Assembly: GCF_014647455.2 (NCBI RefSeq)
Contig: NZ_BMPF01000001.1
Span: 930,001-994,000, forward strand
Reading direction: 5' to 3'
Length of the DNA stretch: 64,000 nucleotides
Source of the DNA: Halarchaeum grantii
GTDB taxonomy: Archaea; Halobacteriota; Halobacteria; Halobacteriales; Halobacteriaceae
The translations under genes were made by a program, and so were the position numbers. Positions 19,340 to 28,416 of the stretch are shown here, one piece after another. Within the stretch, counting starts at the first letter, position 1; the number at the start of each line of letters is the position of its first letter. The notes beneath the pieces are model-generated. The model made no database searches. It had not been told where the DNA came from and saw nothing but the letters and a program-made list of their open reading frames with translations.

Positions 19340-19421
19340 CGCCGGGACTGGGATTTGAACCCAGAACCCCATAAGGGGACACGCTTTCCAGGCGTGCGCT
19401 TTGCCATTCGGCCATCCCGGC
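19340..19421 (-). tRNA. tRNA-Ser (anticodon GGA)
   Basis: Minus-strand cloverleaf with acceptor GCCGGGA/TCCCGGC, A-box GGCCGAATGGC, anticodon stem CACGC/GCGTG enclosing CTGGAAA (anticodon GGA, reads UCC/UCU), a long variable arm of CCCC...GGGG type that marks a class II serine tRNA, and T-arm CTGGGTTCAAATCCCAG. The discriminator base is G, the serine identity base. The CCA end is not encoded. No intron. A GTTTAAAC element lies about 30 bases upstream (19452-19460) and may be its promoter. Confidence 0.97.
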
Positions 19422-19469
19422 CTGCATTCCCTCGTAACTCGGTCGTCGGTTTAAACCCTTCTTTTCGAG

Positions 19470-19640
19470 TCAGGGCCGGGCGACGCGCGCGCCGGCCGCG
19501 CCCGCGACGCCGACGACGACGGCGACCGCGAGCAGGACCGGGAGCGCGGGCCGACCGCCGATCGCGTAGTACCCGAGGCCGAGTATCAGGAACGCGAGCG
19601 CGGCGACGGCGCCCCACGCGGCCGTGGGCGCGGCCGGCAT
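19470..19640 (-). CDS. Small two-helix membrane protein co-transcribed with ridA (56 aa)
   Basis: Begins MPAAPTAAWGAVAALAFLIL and consists almost entirely of two hydrophobic segments (about 7-27 and 31-51) joined by a Gly-Arg-Pro turn, with Arg at the end. Not recognised as a named family. Its ATG follows directly on the TAG of the ridA-like gene (TAGATG), so it is in the same transcript and likely translated by re-initiation. The open frame is clean with the same high-GC third positions as neighbours, which supports a real gene. Confidence 0.6.
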   Translation of the reverse strand: MPAAPTAAWGAVAALAFLILGLGYYAIGGRPALPVLLAVAVVVGVAGAAGARVARP

Positions 19641-20024
19641 CTAGTCGCGCTGGGCGGCGACCGCCTCGATCTCGACCGCGACGCCCTTCGGGAGGTCGGC
19701 GACCGCGAACGCGCTCCGGGCGGGCGGGTTGTCCGTGAAGTACTCGCCGTAGGCGTCGTTCATCTCCGCGAAGTCGTCGATGTCCGCGAGGAGGACCGTC
19801 GTCTTGAGGACGTCCTGCATCGTGAGGCCCTCCTCCTCGAGGATGGCCTTCACGTTCTCGAGACACTGGCGGGTCTGCGTCGAGACGCCCTCCTCGCTGA
19901 GGGTCTCGCCGTCCGGCGTGAGCGGGATCTGTCCGGCGGTGTAGACGACGTTCCCGTCGGTGGTCGCTTGGCTGTACGCGCCGACGGCGGCGGGCGCGTC
20001 CGGCGTCTCGATGATGCGTTTCAT
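19641..20024 (-). CDS. ridA: RidA-family enamine/imine deaminase (127 aa)
   Basis: Hydrolyses reactive enamine/imine intermediates released by PLP enzymes such as threonine ammonia-lyase, preventing damage. The N-terminus KRIIETPDAPAAVGAYSQA and the block VYTAGQIPLTPDG are diagnostic, and the conserved arginine near the C-terminus is in NPPARSAFAVADLPKGVAVEIE. Trimeric cytosolic proteins of this size are universal. The gene lies about 920 bases from the threonine ammonia-lyase gene on the same strand, its classical functional partner, with one unrelated divergent gene between. Start ATG at 20022-20024. Confidence 0.95.
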   Translation of the reverse strand: MKRIIETPDAPAAVGAYSQATTDGNVVYTAGQIPLTPDGETLSEEGVSTQTRQCLENVKAILEEEGLTMQDVLKTTVLLADIDDFAEMNDAYGEYFTDNPPARSAFAVADLPKGVAVEIEAVAAQRD

Positions 20025-20112
20025 GCGCGGACTGTAGTCGTCCCCGGACTTAACTGTGGGCGCGTTTCGCCGACCACCACGGTATTTTGCACGCGGCCGC
20101 CAACGGACGCGC

Positions 20113-20940
20113 ATGCGCCGACTCCGCGTCGCCCTCCTCGCGGCCGTCGCCTCGCTCCTCACCCTCGCCGTCGCGGGCCTCCGCCGCGCGCGCCGACGCG
20201 CCGCCGGTATCCCGCTGAGCCCCGTCACCGCAGGCGCACGCGTCGGGGCCGACTTCCCGGAGCGCGCCGGCCTCACCACGGGCGAGGAGCCCGCGGGCGA
20301 GATGGACGACATGGCACACTACGCCCGCGACGGCTTCGACCCCGAGCGCGTCCACCCGAGCGTCCGGGCGTTCTACGAGTCGACGAGCGACTACCCGATG
20401 ACGGCGACGGTGACGTGGCACCGCGGCTTTCGGCTGGGCGCGGCGCTCGCCGCGCGCGTCACGAGCGCCGTCGAGCAGTTGAACCTCCCCGGCCCGTTCG
20501 CGGCGTCGACGGTCGCGCTGACGAGTCGCTTCGCCGACGTCCGCGCGGACGCCGACCCGCGCGACGACGTCCGGGCGTGGGTGCGCACGGACCGCGAGAC
20601 GGGCGAGGCGGTGTTCGTCGCGCTCTACGGGAGCTACGAGCGCGACGGCGAGCGCTACGTCACGGTCGCCGTCCCGCTGCCGTGGGCGAACCTCTCGACG
20701 GTGCTCCGCCTCGACCACCACGACGGCGACGGCGCGGGCGCCACGGGCGTCGCGCTCACGACGCTGTCCGGCGACGACCCCGGCCTCTATCTGGTGACGC
20801 CGCTCGGCACGCTCGCGCTGCCGCTCGAACAGCGCTTCACCGTCCGCCCGGACGGGGACGGCGTCCGGGCGACGCAGACGATGTGGGTCCGTGGCGTGCG
20901 CTTCCTCACCATCGAGTACGACGCCGAGCGCGACGCCTGA
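20113..20940 (+). CDS. Haloarchaeal protein of unknown function with N-terminal membrane anchor (275 aa)
   Basis: Not recognised. The first 25 residues are a basic stretch followed by a hydrophobic segment and then an Arg-rich run (RRLRVALLAAV...GLRRARRRAAG), so a single N-terminal anchor with the rest cytoplasmic is most likely. The soluble part has HPSVRAFYESTSDYPMTATVTWHRGFRLGAALAAR near residue 100-130 (consecutive blocks), resembling a stretch seen in uncharacterised haloarchaeal and YndJ-like bacterial proteins, and beta-rich segments towards the C-terminus (YLVTPLGTLALPLEQRF, TQTMWVRGVRFLTIEYD). TATTTTGC ends 25 bases before the ATG. It is divergent from ridA and ends four bases from the convergent ilvA stop. 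Confidence 0.7.
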   Translation: MRRLRVALLAAVASLLTLAVAGLRRARRRAAGIPLSPVTAGARVGADFPERAGLTTGEEPAGEMDDMAHYARDGFDPERVHPSVRAFYESTSDYPMTATVTWHRGFRLGAALAARVTSAVEQLNLPGPFAASTVALTSRFADVRADADPRDDVRAWVRTDRETGEAVFVALYGSYERDGERYVTVAVPLPWANLSTVLRLDHHDGDGAGATGVALTTLSGDDPGLYLVTPLGTLALPLEQRFTVRPDGDGVRATQTMWVRGVRFLTIEYDAERDA

Positions 20941-20943
20941 GTC

Positions 20944-22155
20944 TCAGACGAGGAGTTCGACCTCGTAGCCCTCCGCGCGGAGGCGCTCGAGCAGACCCTC
21001 GACGTGCTCCTCGCCCCGAGTTTCGAGGTCGAGTTCGACTTCGGCGTCCGAGAGCGCGACGTCCCGGTTCGTCCGGTCGTGCTGGATGGCGTAGATGTTC
21101 GCGCGCTCGTCCGTGAGGACGTCGAGGAGGGTGTCGAGCGCGCCCGGGCGGTCCTTCAGGACGGTGCGGAGCTTGACGTAGCGGCCCTGGTCGACGAGGC
21201 CGCGCATGACGACGGTCGTGAGCAGGTTGAGGTCGATGTTCCCGCCGGAGAGCACGGGGACGATTGTCTCTCCCTCCTCGTAGACGTACTTGCCGGTGAG
21301 GAGCGCGGCGAGCGGGACGGCGCCCGCGCCCTCGACGAGCGTCTTCCCGCGCTCCAGGAGGAGGACGAGCGCGTTCGCGATCTCGGCGTCGCTCACGGTG
21401 ACGACCTCGTCGACGCGCTCGCGGATCACGGGGAAGGTGTGTTGGCCGACGCCCCGAACGGCGATGCCGTCCGCGATGGTGTCGACGTGCTCGAGTTTCT
21501 GCACGCTCCCCTTCCGGAGGCTGTCCGCGACGCTCGAAGCGCCCTCGGCTTGGACGCCGACAACGGTGACGTTCGGCGCGATGCCCTTCACGGCCGTCGC
21601 GACGCCGCTGATGAGGCCGCCCCCGCCGATGGGGACGACGACCGTGTCGACCTCGGGGAGGTCCGCCAGTATCTCGACGCCGATGGTGCCCTGTCCCGCC
21701 ATCACCGCCTCGTCGTCGAAGGCGTGGACGTACGTGCGGCCCTCGGCGGCCTCGATGTCGTGGGCGCGCTCGGCGGCCTCGTCGTAGTCGACGCCGTGCA
21801 ACTCGACGGTCGCGCCGTAGCTTCGGGTGGCCTTCACCTTCGAGATGGGCGCGGTTTCGGGCATCACCACGGTCGCGTCGACCCCCGCGCGCGTCGCCGC
21901 GAGCGCGACGCCCTGCGCGTGATTCCCCGCTGAGGCCGTGACGACGCCCGCCTCGCGCTCCGCGTCGGTGAGGCGCGTGATGCGGTTCGCGGCACCGCGA
22001 ACCTTGAACGACCCGGTGCGCTGGGCGTTCTCGAGCTTCAAGTGGACCTCGGTACCGGTCATCGACGAGAACGTGTAGGAGTGATCGAGCGGCGTGTGCC
22101 GCGCCACCTCGCGGACGGCGGCTTCGGCCTCGCGGACGTCCTCCAGTTCGAGCAT
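20944..22155 (-). CDS. ilvA: Threonine ammonia-lyase, PLP-dependent, with ACT domain (403 aa)
   Basis: Deaminates threonine to 2-oxobutyrate, the first step of isoleucine synthesis, or degrades threonine. PLP-lysine is K51 in RTGSFKVRGAANR; the Ser/Asn-rich loop SAGNHAQGVA and the phosphate-binding loop GGGGLISG are present, with VVVPIGGGG before it. Residues from about 330 form a single ACT domain (RTVLKDRPGALDTLLDVL...), as in catabolic/short biosynthetic enzymes of about 400 aa, so allosteric control by an amino acid is expected. Start ATG at 22153-22155. The RidA gene 0.9 kb downstream would quench its product intermediate. Confidence 0.94.
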   Translation of the reverse strand: MLELEDVREAEAAVREVARHTPLDHSYTFSSMTGTEVHLKLENAQRTGSFKVRGAANRITRLTDAEREAGVVTASAGNHAQGVALAATRAGVDATVVMPETAPISKVKATRSYGATVELHGVDYDEAAERAHDIEAAEGRTYVHAFDDEAVMAGQGTIGVEILADLPEVDTVVVPIGGGGLISGVATAVKGIAPNVTVVGVQAEGASSVADSLRKGSVQKLEHVDTIADGIAVRGVGQHTFPVIRERVDEVVTVSDAEIANALVLLLERGKTLVEGAGAVPLAALLTGKYVYEEGETIVPVLSGGNIDLNLLTTVVMRGLVDQGRYVKLRTVLKDRPGALDTLLDVLTDERANIYAIQHDRTNRDVALSDAEVELDLETRGEEHVEGLLERLRAEGYEVELLV

Positions 22156-22329
22156 GGTGGGAGTAGACGGAGGTGTCCCTAAGCGGTTCGGGTCAACGGA
22201 GAACGGGGGACGCGTGTGACGATTCGACCCACGTACCGGACCCACATAAGCACGCGGATACCGGAGTGAAAGTGAAGCCGGCGGTGCCGCGACCCGCAGG
22301 CCTTTCGTCGGCCCGCCCGGACGGCCGAT

Positions 22330-23703
22330 GTGGACTCACGTCTGGTCGCCACGTGGCGTCGCGTCCTCGCGCTCGCGTGGCCCGTGATGGCCTCCCAGAC
22401 CCTCCGCACGCTGATGCGGACCGTCGACGTCCTCGTCACCGCGACGTTCTCCCCCGCCGCCGTCGTCGCCGTCGGTCTCGCCGATCTCTACGGGCGCATC
22501 CCCCTCCGTATCGGCCTCGGCTTCGGGAGCGCCGCCATCGCGCTCGCCAGCCAAGACACCGGCGCGGACGCCGACGCCAACCGCGCCGAAGCCGTCTCCA
22601 GCGCCCTCGCCATGGGCCTCCTCGCCGGCGTCCCAATCGCCCTCTGCGGCGTCTCCCTCGGCGGACCGCTCATCCGACTCTTCGGCGCGAGCGGCGCCAC
22701 CGTCGCCCTCGGCGCCACCTACCTCGGCGTCGTCCTCGCCACCGCGCCCGCGCGCCACGTCTCCCTCGTCGCCTCGCGCGCCCTCCAAGGCACCGGTGAC
22801 ACCCGCACCCCGATGTACGTTACCGGCGTCACGAACCTCACCAACATCACCGGGTCGCTCGTCCTCGGTCTCGGCCTCCTCGGCGTGGCGTCCTACGGCG
22901 TCCTCGGCGTCGCGGCCGCCACCGCCGCCTCCAACGTCCTCTCCGCCGCCCTCCTCGTCGCCACCATCCACTACCGAAAGGCCGACCTCGCGCTCGTCCG
23001 ACCGCGCGACCTCGTCGTCGCCCGCCAGCTCCTCGCCGTCGCCGCGCCCAAGATCGCCGAAGGCTTCGCCACCACGCTCGCCGAATTCCCCTTCAACGCG
23101 CTCCTCCTCGGCTTCGGCACGCCCGTCAACGCCGGCTTCCAGATCGGCCGACGCGTCTACCAACAGGTCACCGGGCCGCTCTCCCGGGGGTACAGAACCG
23201 CCGTCGGCGTCCTCGTCGGCCACGCGCTCGGCGACGGCGACCCCGGCGAAGCGCGCTATCGCGGCTGGGCGACCACCGGCCTCGCCGTCGGCACCGTCGG
23301 CACCATCGGCCTCGTGCTCGTCGCCCTCGCCCCCGACGCCGTTCGCCTCCTCGCCGGCGGCTCGCCCGACGCGCTCCCCTACGCGACCTCGTTCGCGCGC
23401 GTCTACGGCTACACCGCCGCGTTCGTCGCCGCGTTCACCGTCCTCTCCGGCGCGCTCGGTGGGGCCTCCGAGACCCGCATCCCGCTCTTCGCGCGCACCA
23501 CCGGCGTCTTCGGCGGCCTCGTCGGGGGCACCTACGCGCTCGGCGTCGTCCTCGGCTGGGGACCCCTCGGCGCCTACGTCGCCGTCGGCGGCCAGTACGT
23601 CTGGATGGCCGCCGTCGCCGTCGTCGGCTTCGCCTGCTCCGACTGGGCGCGACGCGCCACCGACATGATGGCCGAACGCGGGAGCACCACCCCCGACGAC
23701 TAG
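22330..23703 (+). CDS. MATE-family efflux transporter (457 aa)
   Basis: Twelve-helix multidrug/Na+ or H+ antiporter. The sequence is hydrophobic throughout with two similar halves; the first begins LAWPVMASQTLRTLMRTVDVLVTATF, and characteristic blocks LASRALQGTGDTRTPM near residue 150 and LVALAPDAVRLLAGGSPDAL near 330 match MATE proteins. The start is GTG at 22330 (frame of the ATG two bases earlier is wrong). A CTTTC element ends 25 bases upstream. Substrate unknown; the DinF-like subgroup is common in haloarchaea. Its stop overlaps that of the convergent DUF6276-like gene by four bases. Confidence 0.92.
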   Translation: MDSRLVATWRRVLALAWPVMASQTLRTLMRTVDVLVTATFSPAAVVAVGLADLYGRIPLRIGLGFGSAAIALASQDTGADADANRAEAVSSALAMGLLAGVPIALCGVSLGGPLIRLFGASGATVALGATYLGVVLATAPARHVSLVASRALQGTGDTRTPMYVTGVTNLTNITGSLVLGLGLLGVASYGVLGVAAATAASNVLSAALLVATIHYRKADLALVRPRDLVVARQLLAVAAPKIAEGFATTLAEFPFNALLLGFGTPVNAGFQIGRRVYQQVTGPLSRGYRTAVGVLVGHALGDGDPGEARYRGWATTGLAVGTVGTIGLVLVALAPDAVRLLAGGSPDALPYATSFARVYGYTAAFVAAFTVLSGALGGASETRIPLFARTTGVFGGLVGGTYALGVVLGWGPLGAYVAVGGQYVWMAAVAVVGFACSDWARRATDMMAERGSTTPDD

Positions 23704-24092
23704 AGGAACTGCTCGAGCTGGCGCGTCCGGCGCTCGACGTCGAAGAACGGCTCGAGCGAATCGTCGGCCGCGAGACGCTCGAAGAAGAGCAACACGTCCG
23801 CGCCGCGCGTCTCCGCGTCCGTCGCCACCGCCTCGATCTCCGCGCGATAGAGGACGAGCGACTCCACGAGCGCGAGCAGGCACGCGAGCGCCGCGCCCGC
23901 CTCCTCGTTCGGCGGGAACGCGTCGCTGACCGTCCGGAAATCCGGGTTCTCCTCCGGCGGGTCGTCGACCGGCGCGACCGCGAGACAGCGCGTACAGAGC
24001 TCCGCGCCCGGGCGGTCGTCCGGGAGATACTCGCCCAACGCCTCGGGGACGCGAAACGCGACCGTCTCGGCGCCACAGCGCTGACAGGACAT
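23700..24092 (-). CDS. DUF6276-like zinc-ribbon protein (130 aa)
   Basis: Begins with CQRCGAETVAF and has a second pair CTRC about 30 residues later, so a four-cysteine zinc ribbon in the first 40 residues. This is followed by VAPVDDPPEENPDFRTVSDAFP and a helical C-terminal half that ends RRTRQLEQFL. The pattern matches my memory of the haloarchaeal DUF6276 family; function unknown. Start ATG at 24090-24092. It sits alone between the convergent MATE gene and the end of the ATP synthase operon. Confidence 0.78.
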   Translation of the reverse strand: MSCQRCGAETVAFRVPEALGEYLPDDRPGAELCTRCLAVAPVDDPPEENPDFRTVSDAFPPNEEAGAALACLLALVESLVLYRAEIEAVATDAETRGADVLLFFERLAADDSLEPFFDVERRTRQLEQFL

Positions 24093-24130
24093 ACCGGCCC
24101 TCGGCGCGCCGACGACATAGCTCCGGCGAC

Positions 24131-24190
24131 GAGAGAACGAGCAGACGGCGAGAAACGAGAGAACGGGGAAACGGGAGAACGGGAAGGAAA
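24131..24190 (-). terminator. Pyrimidine-rich degenerate repeat after the ATP synthase operon
   Basis: On the minus strand, immediately past atpD, the sequence is an almost pure C/T tract with four to five imperfect copies of CCGTTCTC/CGTTTCTC. Archaeal termination favours U-rich transcripts, so this may be the operon terminator. There is no stable hairpin. The complementary strand appears as GAGAACGGG-type repeats. Confidence 0.35.
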
Positions 24191-24206
24191 CCGGCTGCGC
24201 GAGGAG

Positions 24207-24884
24207 TCAGTCCGCGGACTCGGCCGCCGACTCGGCCTCCGCGGCCGCCGCGCGCTCCTCCTCTTCCTTCTTGTTCTTCACCTTCTTCATGCGGAAGATC
24301 TCCTCGCGCTCCTGCTCCTCGAGCTTCTGCTCGATGTAGTCCTGCGAGTCGTAGAGGTCCGGCAGGACCGTGAACTCGAGGGCGTTCACGCGGCGCTTCG
24401 TGCTCTCGATCTCGTCGAGGAGCTTCTTCATCGCCGTCTCGACCTCGGCGGCGAGCACGATGGTTTCGAGGAGCTCCTCGTAGGCCTCGGCGGCCTCGTC
24501 GATGCGGGAGCTCGTGCCGATGACGCCGTAGCCACGCTGATCGAGGCTCTTCTGGACGCGCGAGGCCTCGATCTGCGGGACGACGACGCCCATGATGTTG
24601 TGCGACTCCACCGTTATCTCCGGGTGGTCCTTCAGCGCCGCCGCCGCGCCGCGTACCGCGACGTCGCCCTCCATCGCGCGCGCCATGTTGATGGTGCGCT
24701 GGGCGTCCTCGTAGTCCTGCTCGAGGTCCGCGCGGACGTCCTGCGCCTGATCGAGGATGTCCATGAACTCCATGATGAGGCCGTCACGCTTCTGCTCGAG
24801 CGTGTCGTGGCCCCGCTCGGAGAGGTCGATGCGGTCCTCGATCTCCATCAGGTTCTTCCGCGTCGGCTTGACGTCCTCGGCCAT
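24207..24884 (-). CDS. atpD: A-type ATP synthase subunit D (225 aa)
   Basis: Central-stalk rotor subunit that couples the c-ring to the A3B3 head. The N-terminus [33 protein letters not shown] and the later [28 protein letters not shown] (given as known conserved blocks) identify it; the long terminal helices form the expected coiled coil, and [14 protein letters not shown] is the family signature. The C-terminus ends in a haloarchaeal acidic Ala/Glu tail. Last gene of the operon, six bases after atpB. Confidence 0.96.
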   Translation of the reverse strand: MAEDVKPTRKNLMEIEDRIDLSERGHDTLEQKRDGLIMEFMDILDQAQDVRADLEQDYEDAQRTINMARAMEGDVAVRGAAAALKDHPEITVESHNIMGVVVPQIEASRVQKSLDQRGYGVIGTSSRIDEAAEAYEELLETIVLAAEVETAMKKLLDEIESTKRRVNALEFTVLPDLYDSQDYIEQKLEEQEREEIFRMKKVKNKKEEEERAAAAEAESAAESAD

Positions 24885-24890
24885 CGTTCG

Positions 24891-26327
24891 TTAGGCCTCC
24901 GCTTCCTCGGTATCGCCGCCCTCGGCCTCCTCGGCGTCGGACGGCTCGTCGCCGTAGTACTCCTCGATGTGCTCCTCGTCGATCCGCGAGAGCTCCGTCT
25001 TCGGGAGGATGGAGAGGACGTCCCACGCCTGATCGAGCGTCTCCTCGATGGTGCGGTCCGTGTGGAAGCCCTGGTCGACGAACTCCTGCTCGAAGGCCTC
25101 AGCGAAGTCGAGGACCTTGTTGTCGCGCTCGTCGAGCGCTTCGCGCCCGACGATGTTCACGAGGTCGCGCAGGTCCTTCCCCTCCGCGTAGGACGCGAAG
25201 AGCTGGTCGGAGACCCCGGAGTGGTCGGCGCGGGTGATGCCCTCGCCGATGCCGTCGTCCATCAGACGCGAGAGCGACGGCAGCACGTCGATCGGCGGCT
25301 CGACGCCCTGACTGTTCAGCTCGCGGCCGAGCATGATCTGACCCTCCGTGATGTACCCCGTGAGGTCGGGGATCGGGTGGGTGTCGTCGTCGCCCGGCAT
25401 CGTCAGGATCGGGATCTGCGTCACGGAGCCGTCCTCGCCCTCGAGGCGCCCGGCGCGCTCGTAGAGCTGGGCGAGGTCCGTGTACATGTAGCCCGGGTAG
25501 CCACGGCGGCCCGGGACCTCCTCGCGCGCCGCGCCGATCTCGCGCAGCGCCTCACAGTAGTTCGTCATGTCCGTGAGGATCGTGAGGACGTGGTAGTCCT
25601 TCTCGAACGCGAGGTACTCGGCGGTCGTCAGCGCCATGCGCGGCGTGACCGTCCGCTCGACGGCGGGGTCGTCCGCGAGGTTCAGGAAGACGACGCTGCG
25701 CTCGAGCGCGCCCGTGCGCTCGAAGTCGTCCATGAACTCGTTGGCCTCCTCCTGCGTGATGCCCATGCCGGCGAAGACGACGGCGAACTCCGTCTCCTCG
25801 CCCTCCTCGGCGACGTCCTCCGGGACGGTCGCCTGGCGAGCGATCTGGAGTGCGAGATCGCTGTGCGGGAGCCCCGACGCGCTGAAGATCGGAAGCTTCT
25901 GCCCGCGCACGAGCGTGTTCATCCCGTCGATGGCGGAGATACCCGTCTGGATGAACTCCTCGGGGTACTCGCGGGCGTTCGGGTTGATCGCCGCGCCGAC
26001 GATGTTGCGGCGCTCGTCCGGGACGATGTCCGGGCCGCCGTCGATGGGGTTGCCGGAGCCGTCGAGGACGCGCCCGAGGAGATCCTCGGTGACCGGGAGC
26101 TTGAGCGTCTCGCCGAGGAAGCGGACGGAGGCGTCCCGCCCGATACCCTCGGTGCCCTCGAAGACCTGAATCGCGACGAACTCTTCTGCGGTCTCGAGAA
26201 CCTGACCGCGCTTGACCTCCCCGCTCGGCGTCTCGATCTCGACGATCTCGTCGTAGCCGATGGGTTCGTCGGTCTCGACGTACACCAGCGGACCGCTGAC
26301 TTCCGTGATTGTCTGGTACTCTTTCAT
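24891..26327 (-). CDS. atpB: A-type ATP synthase subunit B (478 aa)
   Basis: Non-catalytic nucleotide-binding subunit of the A1 head. The beta-barrel start [25 protein letters not shown] is followed by [15 protein letters not shown] near residue 150, in place of a true Walker A, and [14 protein letters not shown], both hallmarks of subunit [45 protein letters not shown] lies near 250-293 (consecutive conserved blocks). A haloarchaeal acidic tail ends the protein. The ATG overlaps the TAA of atpA by one base (TAATG). Confidence 0.97.
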   Translation of the reverse strand: MKEYQTITEVSGPLVYVETDEPIGYDEIVEIETPSGEVKRGQVLETAEEFVAIQVFEGTEGIGRDASVRFLGETLKLPVTEDLLGRVLDGSGNPIDGGPDIVPDERRNIVGAAINPNAREYPEEFIQTGISAIDGMNTLVRGQKLPIFSASGLPHSDLALQIARQATVPEDVAEEGEETEFAVVFAGMGITQEEANEFMDDFERTGALERSVVFLNLADDPAVERTVTPRMALTTAEYLAFEKDYHVLTILTDMTNYCEALREIGAAREEVPGRRGYPGYMYTDLAQLYERAGRLEGEDGSVTQIPILTMPGDDDTHPIPDLTGYITEGQIMLGRELNSQGVEPPIDVLPSLSRLMDDGIGEGITRADHSGVSDQLFASYAEGKDLRDLVNIVGREALDERDNKVLDFAEAFEQEFVDQGFHTDRTIEETLDQAWDVLSILPKTELSRIDEEHIEEYYGDEPSDAEEAEGGDTEEAEA

Positions 26328-28078
26328 TAGTAGAGGGCCTGGAGCTGTTCCGTGATCTCTGCTTCGAGTTCCTCGACGTACTCCTCGTAGTCCTCCTGCG
26401 TCGCGATCCGGTTGAGCCGGGGCGCGGCGTCGATGGACGTGATCTCTTCGACGGGCGCACCCGCCTCGAGAGCGGCGAACGCCTCGTCGTTGTAGGTGTG
26501 GATCGCCGTGAGGATCTCGTAGGTCTTCTCCGGCGGCGAGAAGGTGTCCACGTCGTGGAAGGCGTCCTGCTGGAGGAACGCCTCGCGCAGGTAGCGCGCG
26601 ACGTCGAGCGTGAGCTGCTGGTCGTCCGGCAGGGCGTCGCGCCCGACGAGCTGGACGATTTCCTGCAGTTCGTCCTCCTCGTCGAGGACGTCGACCGCCC
26701 ACTGGCGCTCCTCCGGCCAGTCGCCCGCGACGTTGTCTTCGAACCACGGGTCGAGCTGGTCCTTGTAGAGCGAGTAGGACTCCGTCCAGTTGATCGACGG
26801 GAAGTGCCGGGACTCCGCGAGGTCCGCGTCGAGCGCCCAGAACGTCTTCACGATACGGAGCGTGTTCTGCGTGACCGGCTCGGAGAAGTCACCGCCCGGC
26901 GGGCTGACCGCGCCCACGACGGAGACCGACCCCTCGTTCCCGCTCAGCGTCTCGAAGCGACCCGCGCGCTCGTAGAACTGCGCGAGGCGCGCCGCGAGAT
27001 ACGCGGGGTACCCCTCCTCGCCGGGCATCTCCTCGAGACGCGAGGAGATCTCGCGCATCGCCTCCGCCCACCGCGAGGTGGAGTCGGCCATCAGCGCGAC
27101 GTCGTAGCCCATGTCGCGGTAGAACTCCGCGATGGTGATACCCGTGTAGATGCAGGACTCGCGGGCCGCGACCGGCATGTTCGAGGTGTTCGCGATGAGC
27201 GTCGTCCGCGCCATCAGCGGGTTGCCGGACTTCGGGTCCGTGAGGTCGGGGAAGTCCTCGATGACCTCCGTCATCTCGTTCCCGCGCTCGCCACAGCCGA
27301 TGTAGACGACGATGTCCGCGTCACTCCACTTCGCGAGCTGCTGCTGGGTGACGGTCTTCCCGGAACCGAACGGACCCGGGATGGCGGCCGTCCCGCCCTT
27401 CGCGATGGGGAAGAGGCCGTCCTGCACGCGCTGGCCGGTGATGAGGGGCTCGGTCGGCGTGAACTTCTCCTCGGAGGGACGGGCCTGTCGGACCGGCCAC
27501 TCCTGGTGCATCGTCACTTCCTCGCCGTTGTCGAGGACGACGATCGGCTCGGTGACGACGTGCTCGCCGCCGTTGACCTCGACGACCTCGCCGCCCTCGA
27601 AGGTCGGGGGGACGAGGACCTTGTGCTCGATGCTGACCGTCTCGGGAACGGTCCCGACCTGGTCGCCGGGTTCGACGACGTCGCCCTCGGAGACCGTCGG
27701 GGAGAAGTCCCACGACTTCTCGAGGTCGATACCGGGGGCGTCGACCCCACGGTCGAGGAACGCGCCCATCTCGTCCTCGAGGACGTCGAGCGGGCGCTGG
27801 ACGCCGTCGTAGATGGTGTCCAGCACGCCCGGACCGAGGTCGACGGTCAGGGGTTCGCCGGTGTTCTCGACGGGCTCACCCGGGGAGACGCCGGACGTCT
27901 CCTCGTAGACCTGGATCGTCGTCGTGTCGCCCTCTATCTCGATGACCTCGCCCATCAGCCCTTCGTCGCCGACGTAGACGACGTCGTTCATCTGGGCGTT
28001 GAGGCCCGTGGCGGTCACGACCGGACCGCTCACGCTCGCGATTTCGCCGGAGTCTGTTACGGTGTCTGTCTGACTCAT
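26327..28078 (-). CDS. atpA: A-type ATP synthase catalytic subunit A (583 aa)
   Basis: Catalytic subunit. Walker A is GPFGSGKTV near residue 236; the non-homologous insert typical of V/A-type A subunits lies before it ([15 protein letters not shown] to HEVLVPP-like region). The catalytic glutamate block [10 protein letters not shown] and Walker [48 protein letters not shown] follow (consecutive blocks), then [20 protein letters not shown] and [22 protein letters not shown]. Length is normal and no intein is present. Its ATG overlaps the atpF stop by four bases. Confidence 0.98.
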   Translation of the reverse strand: MSQTDTVTDSGEIASVSGPVVTATGLNAQMNDVVYVGDEGLMGEVIEIEGDTTTIQVYEETSGVSPGEPVENTGEPLTVDLGPGVLDTIYDGVQRPLDVLEDEMGAFLDRGVDAPGIDLEKSWDFSPTVSEGDVVEPGDQVGTVPETVSIEHKVLVPPTFEGGEVVEVNGGEHVVTEPIVVLDNGEEVTMHQEWPVRQARPSEEKFTPTEPLITGQRVQDGLFPIAKGGTAAIPGPFGSGKTVTQQQLAKWSDADIVVYIGCGERGNEMTEVIEDFPDLTDPKSGNPLMARTTLIANTSNMPVAARESCIYTGITIAEFYRDMGYDVALMADSTSRWAEAMREISSRLEEMPGEEGYPAYLAARLAQFYERAGRFETLSGNEGSVSVVGAVSPPGGDFSEPVTQNTLRIVKTFWALDADLAESRHFPSINWTESYSLYKDQLDPWFEDNVAGDWPEERQWAVDVLDEEDELQEIVQLVGRDALPDDQQLTLDVARYLREAFLQQDAFHDVDTFSPPEKTYEILTAIHTYNDEAFAALEAGAPVEEITSIDAAPRLNRIATQEDYEEYVEELEAEITEQLQALY

Positions 28079-28416
28079 TCGTTCTCACCTTCGTCTTGCG
28101 CCATCAGGTCGATACCGATGGCGCGCTTGATCTGGTCGCGCATCCCGCTGCTCCCGCCGGCGCCGCCACCGATGGTGACGACGGTCGGCTCGACGCTCGT
28201 CTCCACGCGCTCCCGGACGGTCCGCGAGAGGTAGTCGAGGTCGTCGGCGTGCATCACGATGATGCCGACGTCCTCCGTGGCGAAGACGTCCTCGACGGCG
28301 TCGTCGAGCGCCTCGCCCTTCTCCTCCTCGGGAACGTTCCGGAACTCGCGGACGCCCGCGAGTCGGAAGCCCGTCGTGAACTCGGCAGTGCCGACGACGG
28401 CGATCTCCTGACTCAT
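28075..28416 (-). CDS. atpF: A-type ATP synthase subunit F (113 aa)
   Basis: Central-stalk subunit with a Rossmann-like fold that regulates rotation. The sequence starts [24 protein letters not shown], with the conserved TTGFRLAGV, then [16 protein letters not shown]. Overlaps atpC upstream and atpA downstream by four bases each, showing coupled translation. Length typical. Confidence 0.94.
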   Translation of the reverse strand: MSQEIAVVGTAEFTTGFRLAGVREFRNVPEEEKGEALDDAVEDVFATEDVGIIVMHADDLDYLSRTVRERVETSVEPTVVTIGGGAGGSSGMRDQIKRAIGIDLMAQDEGENE

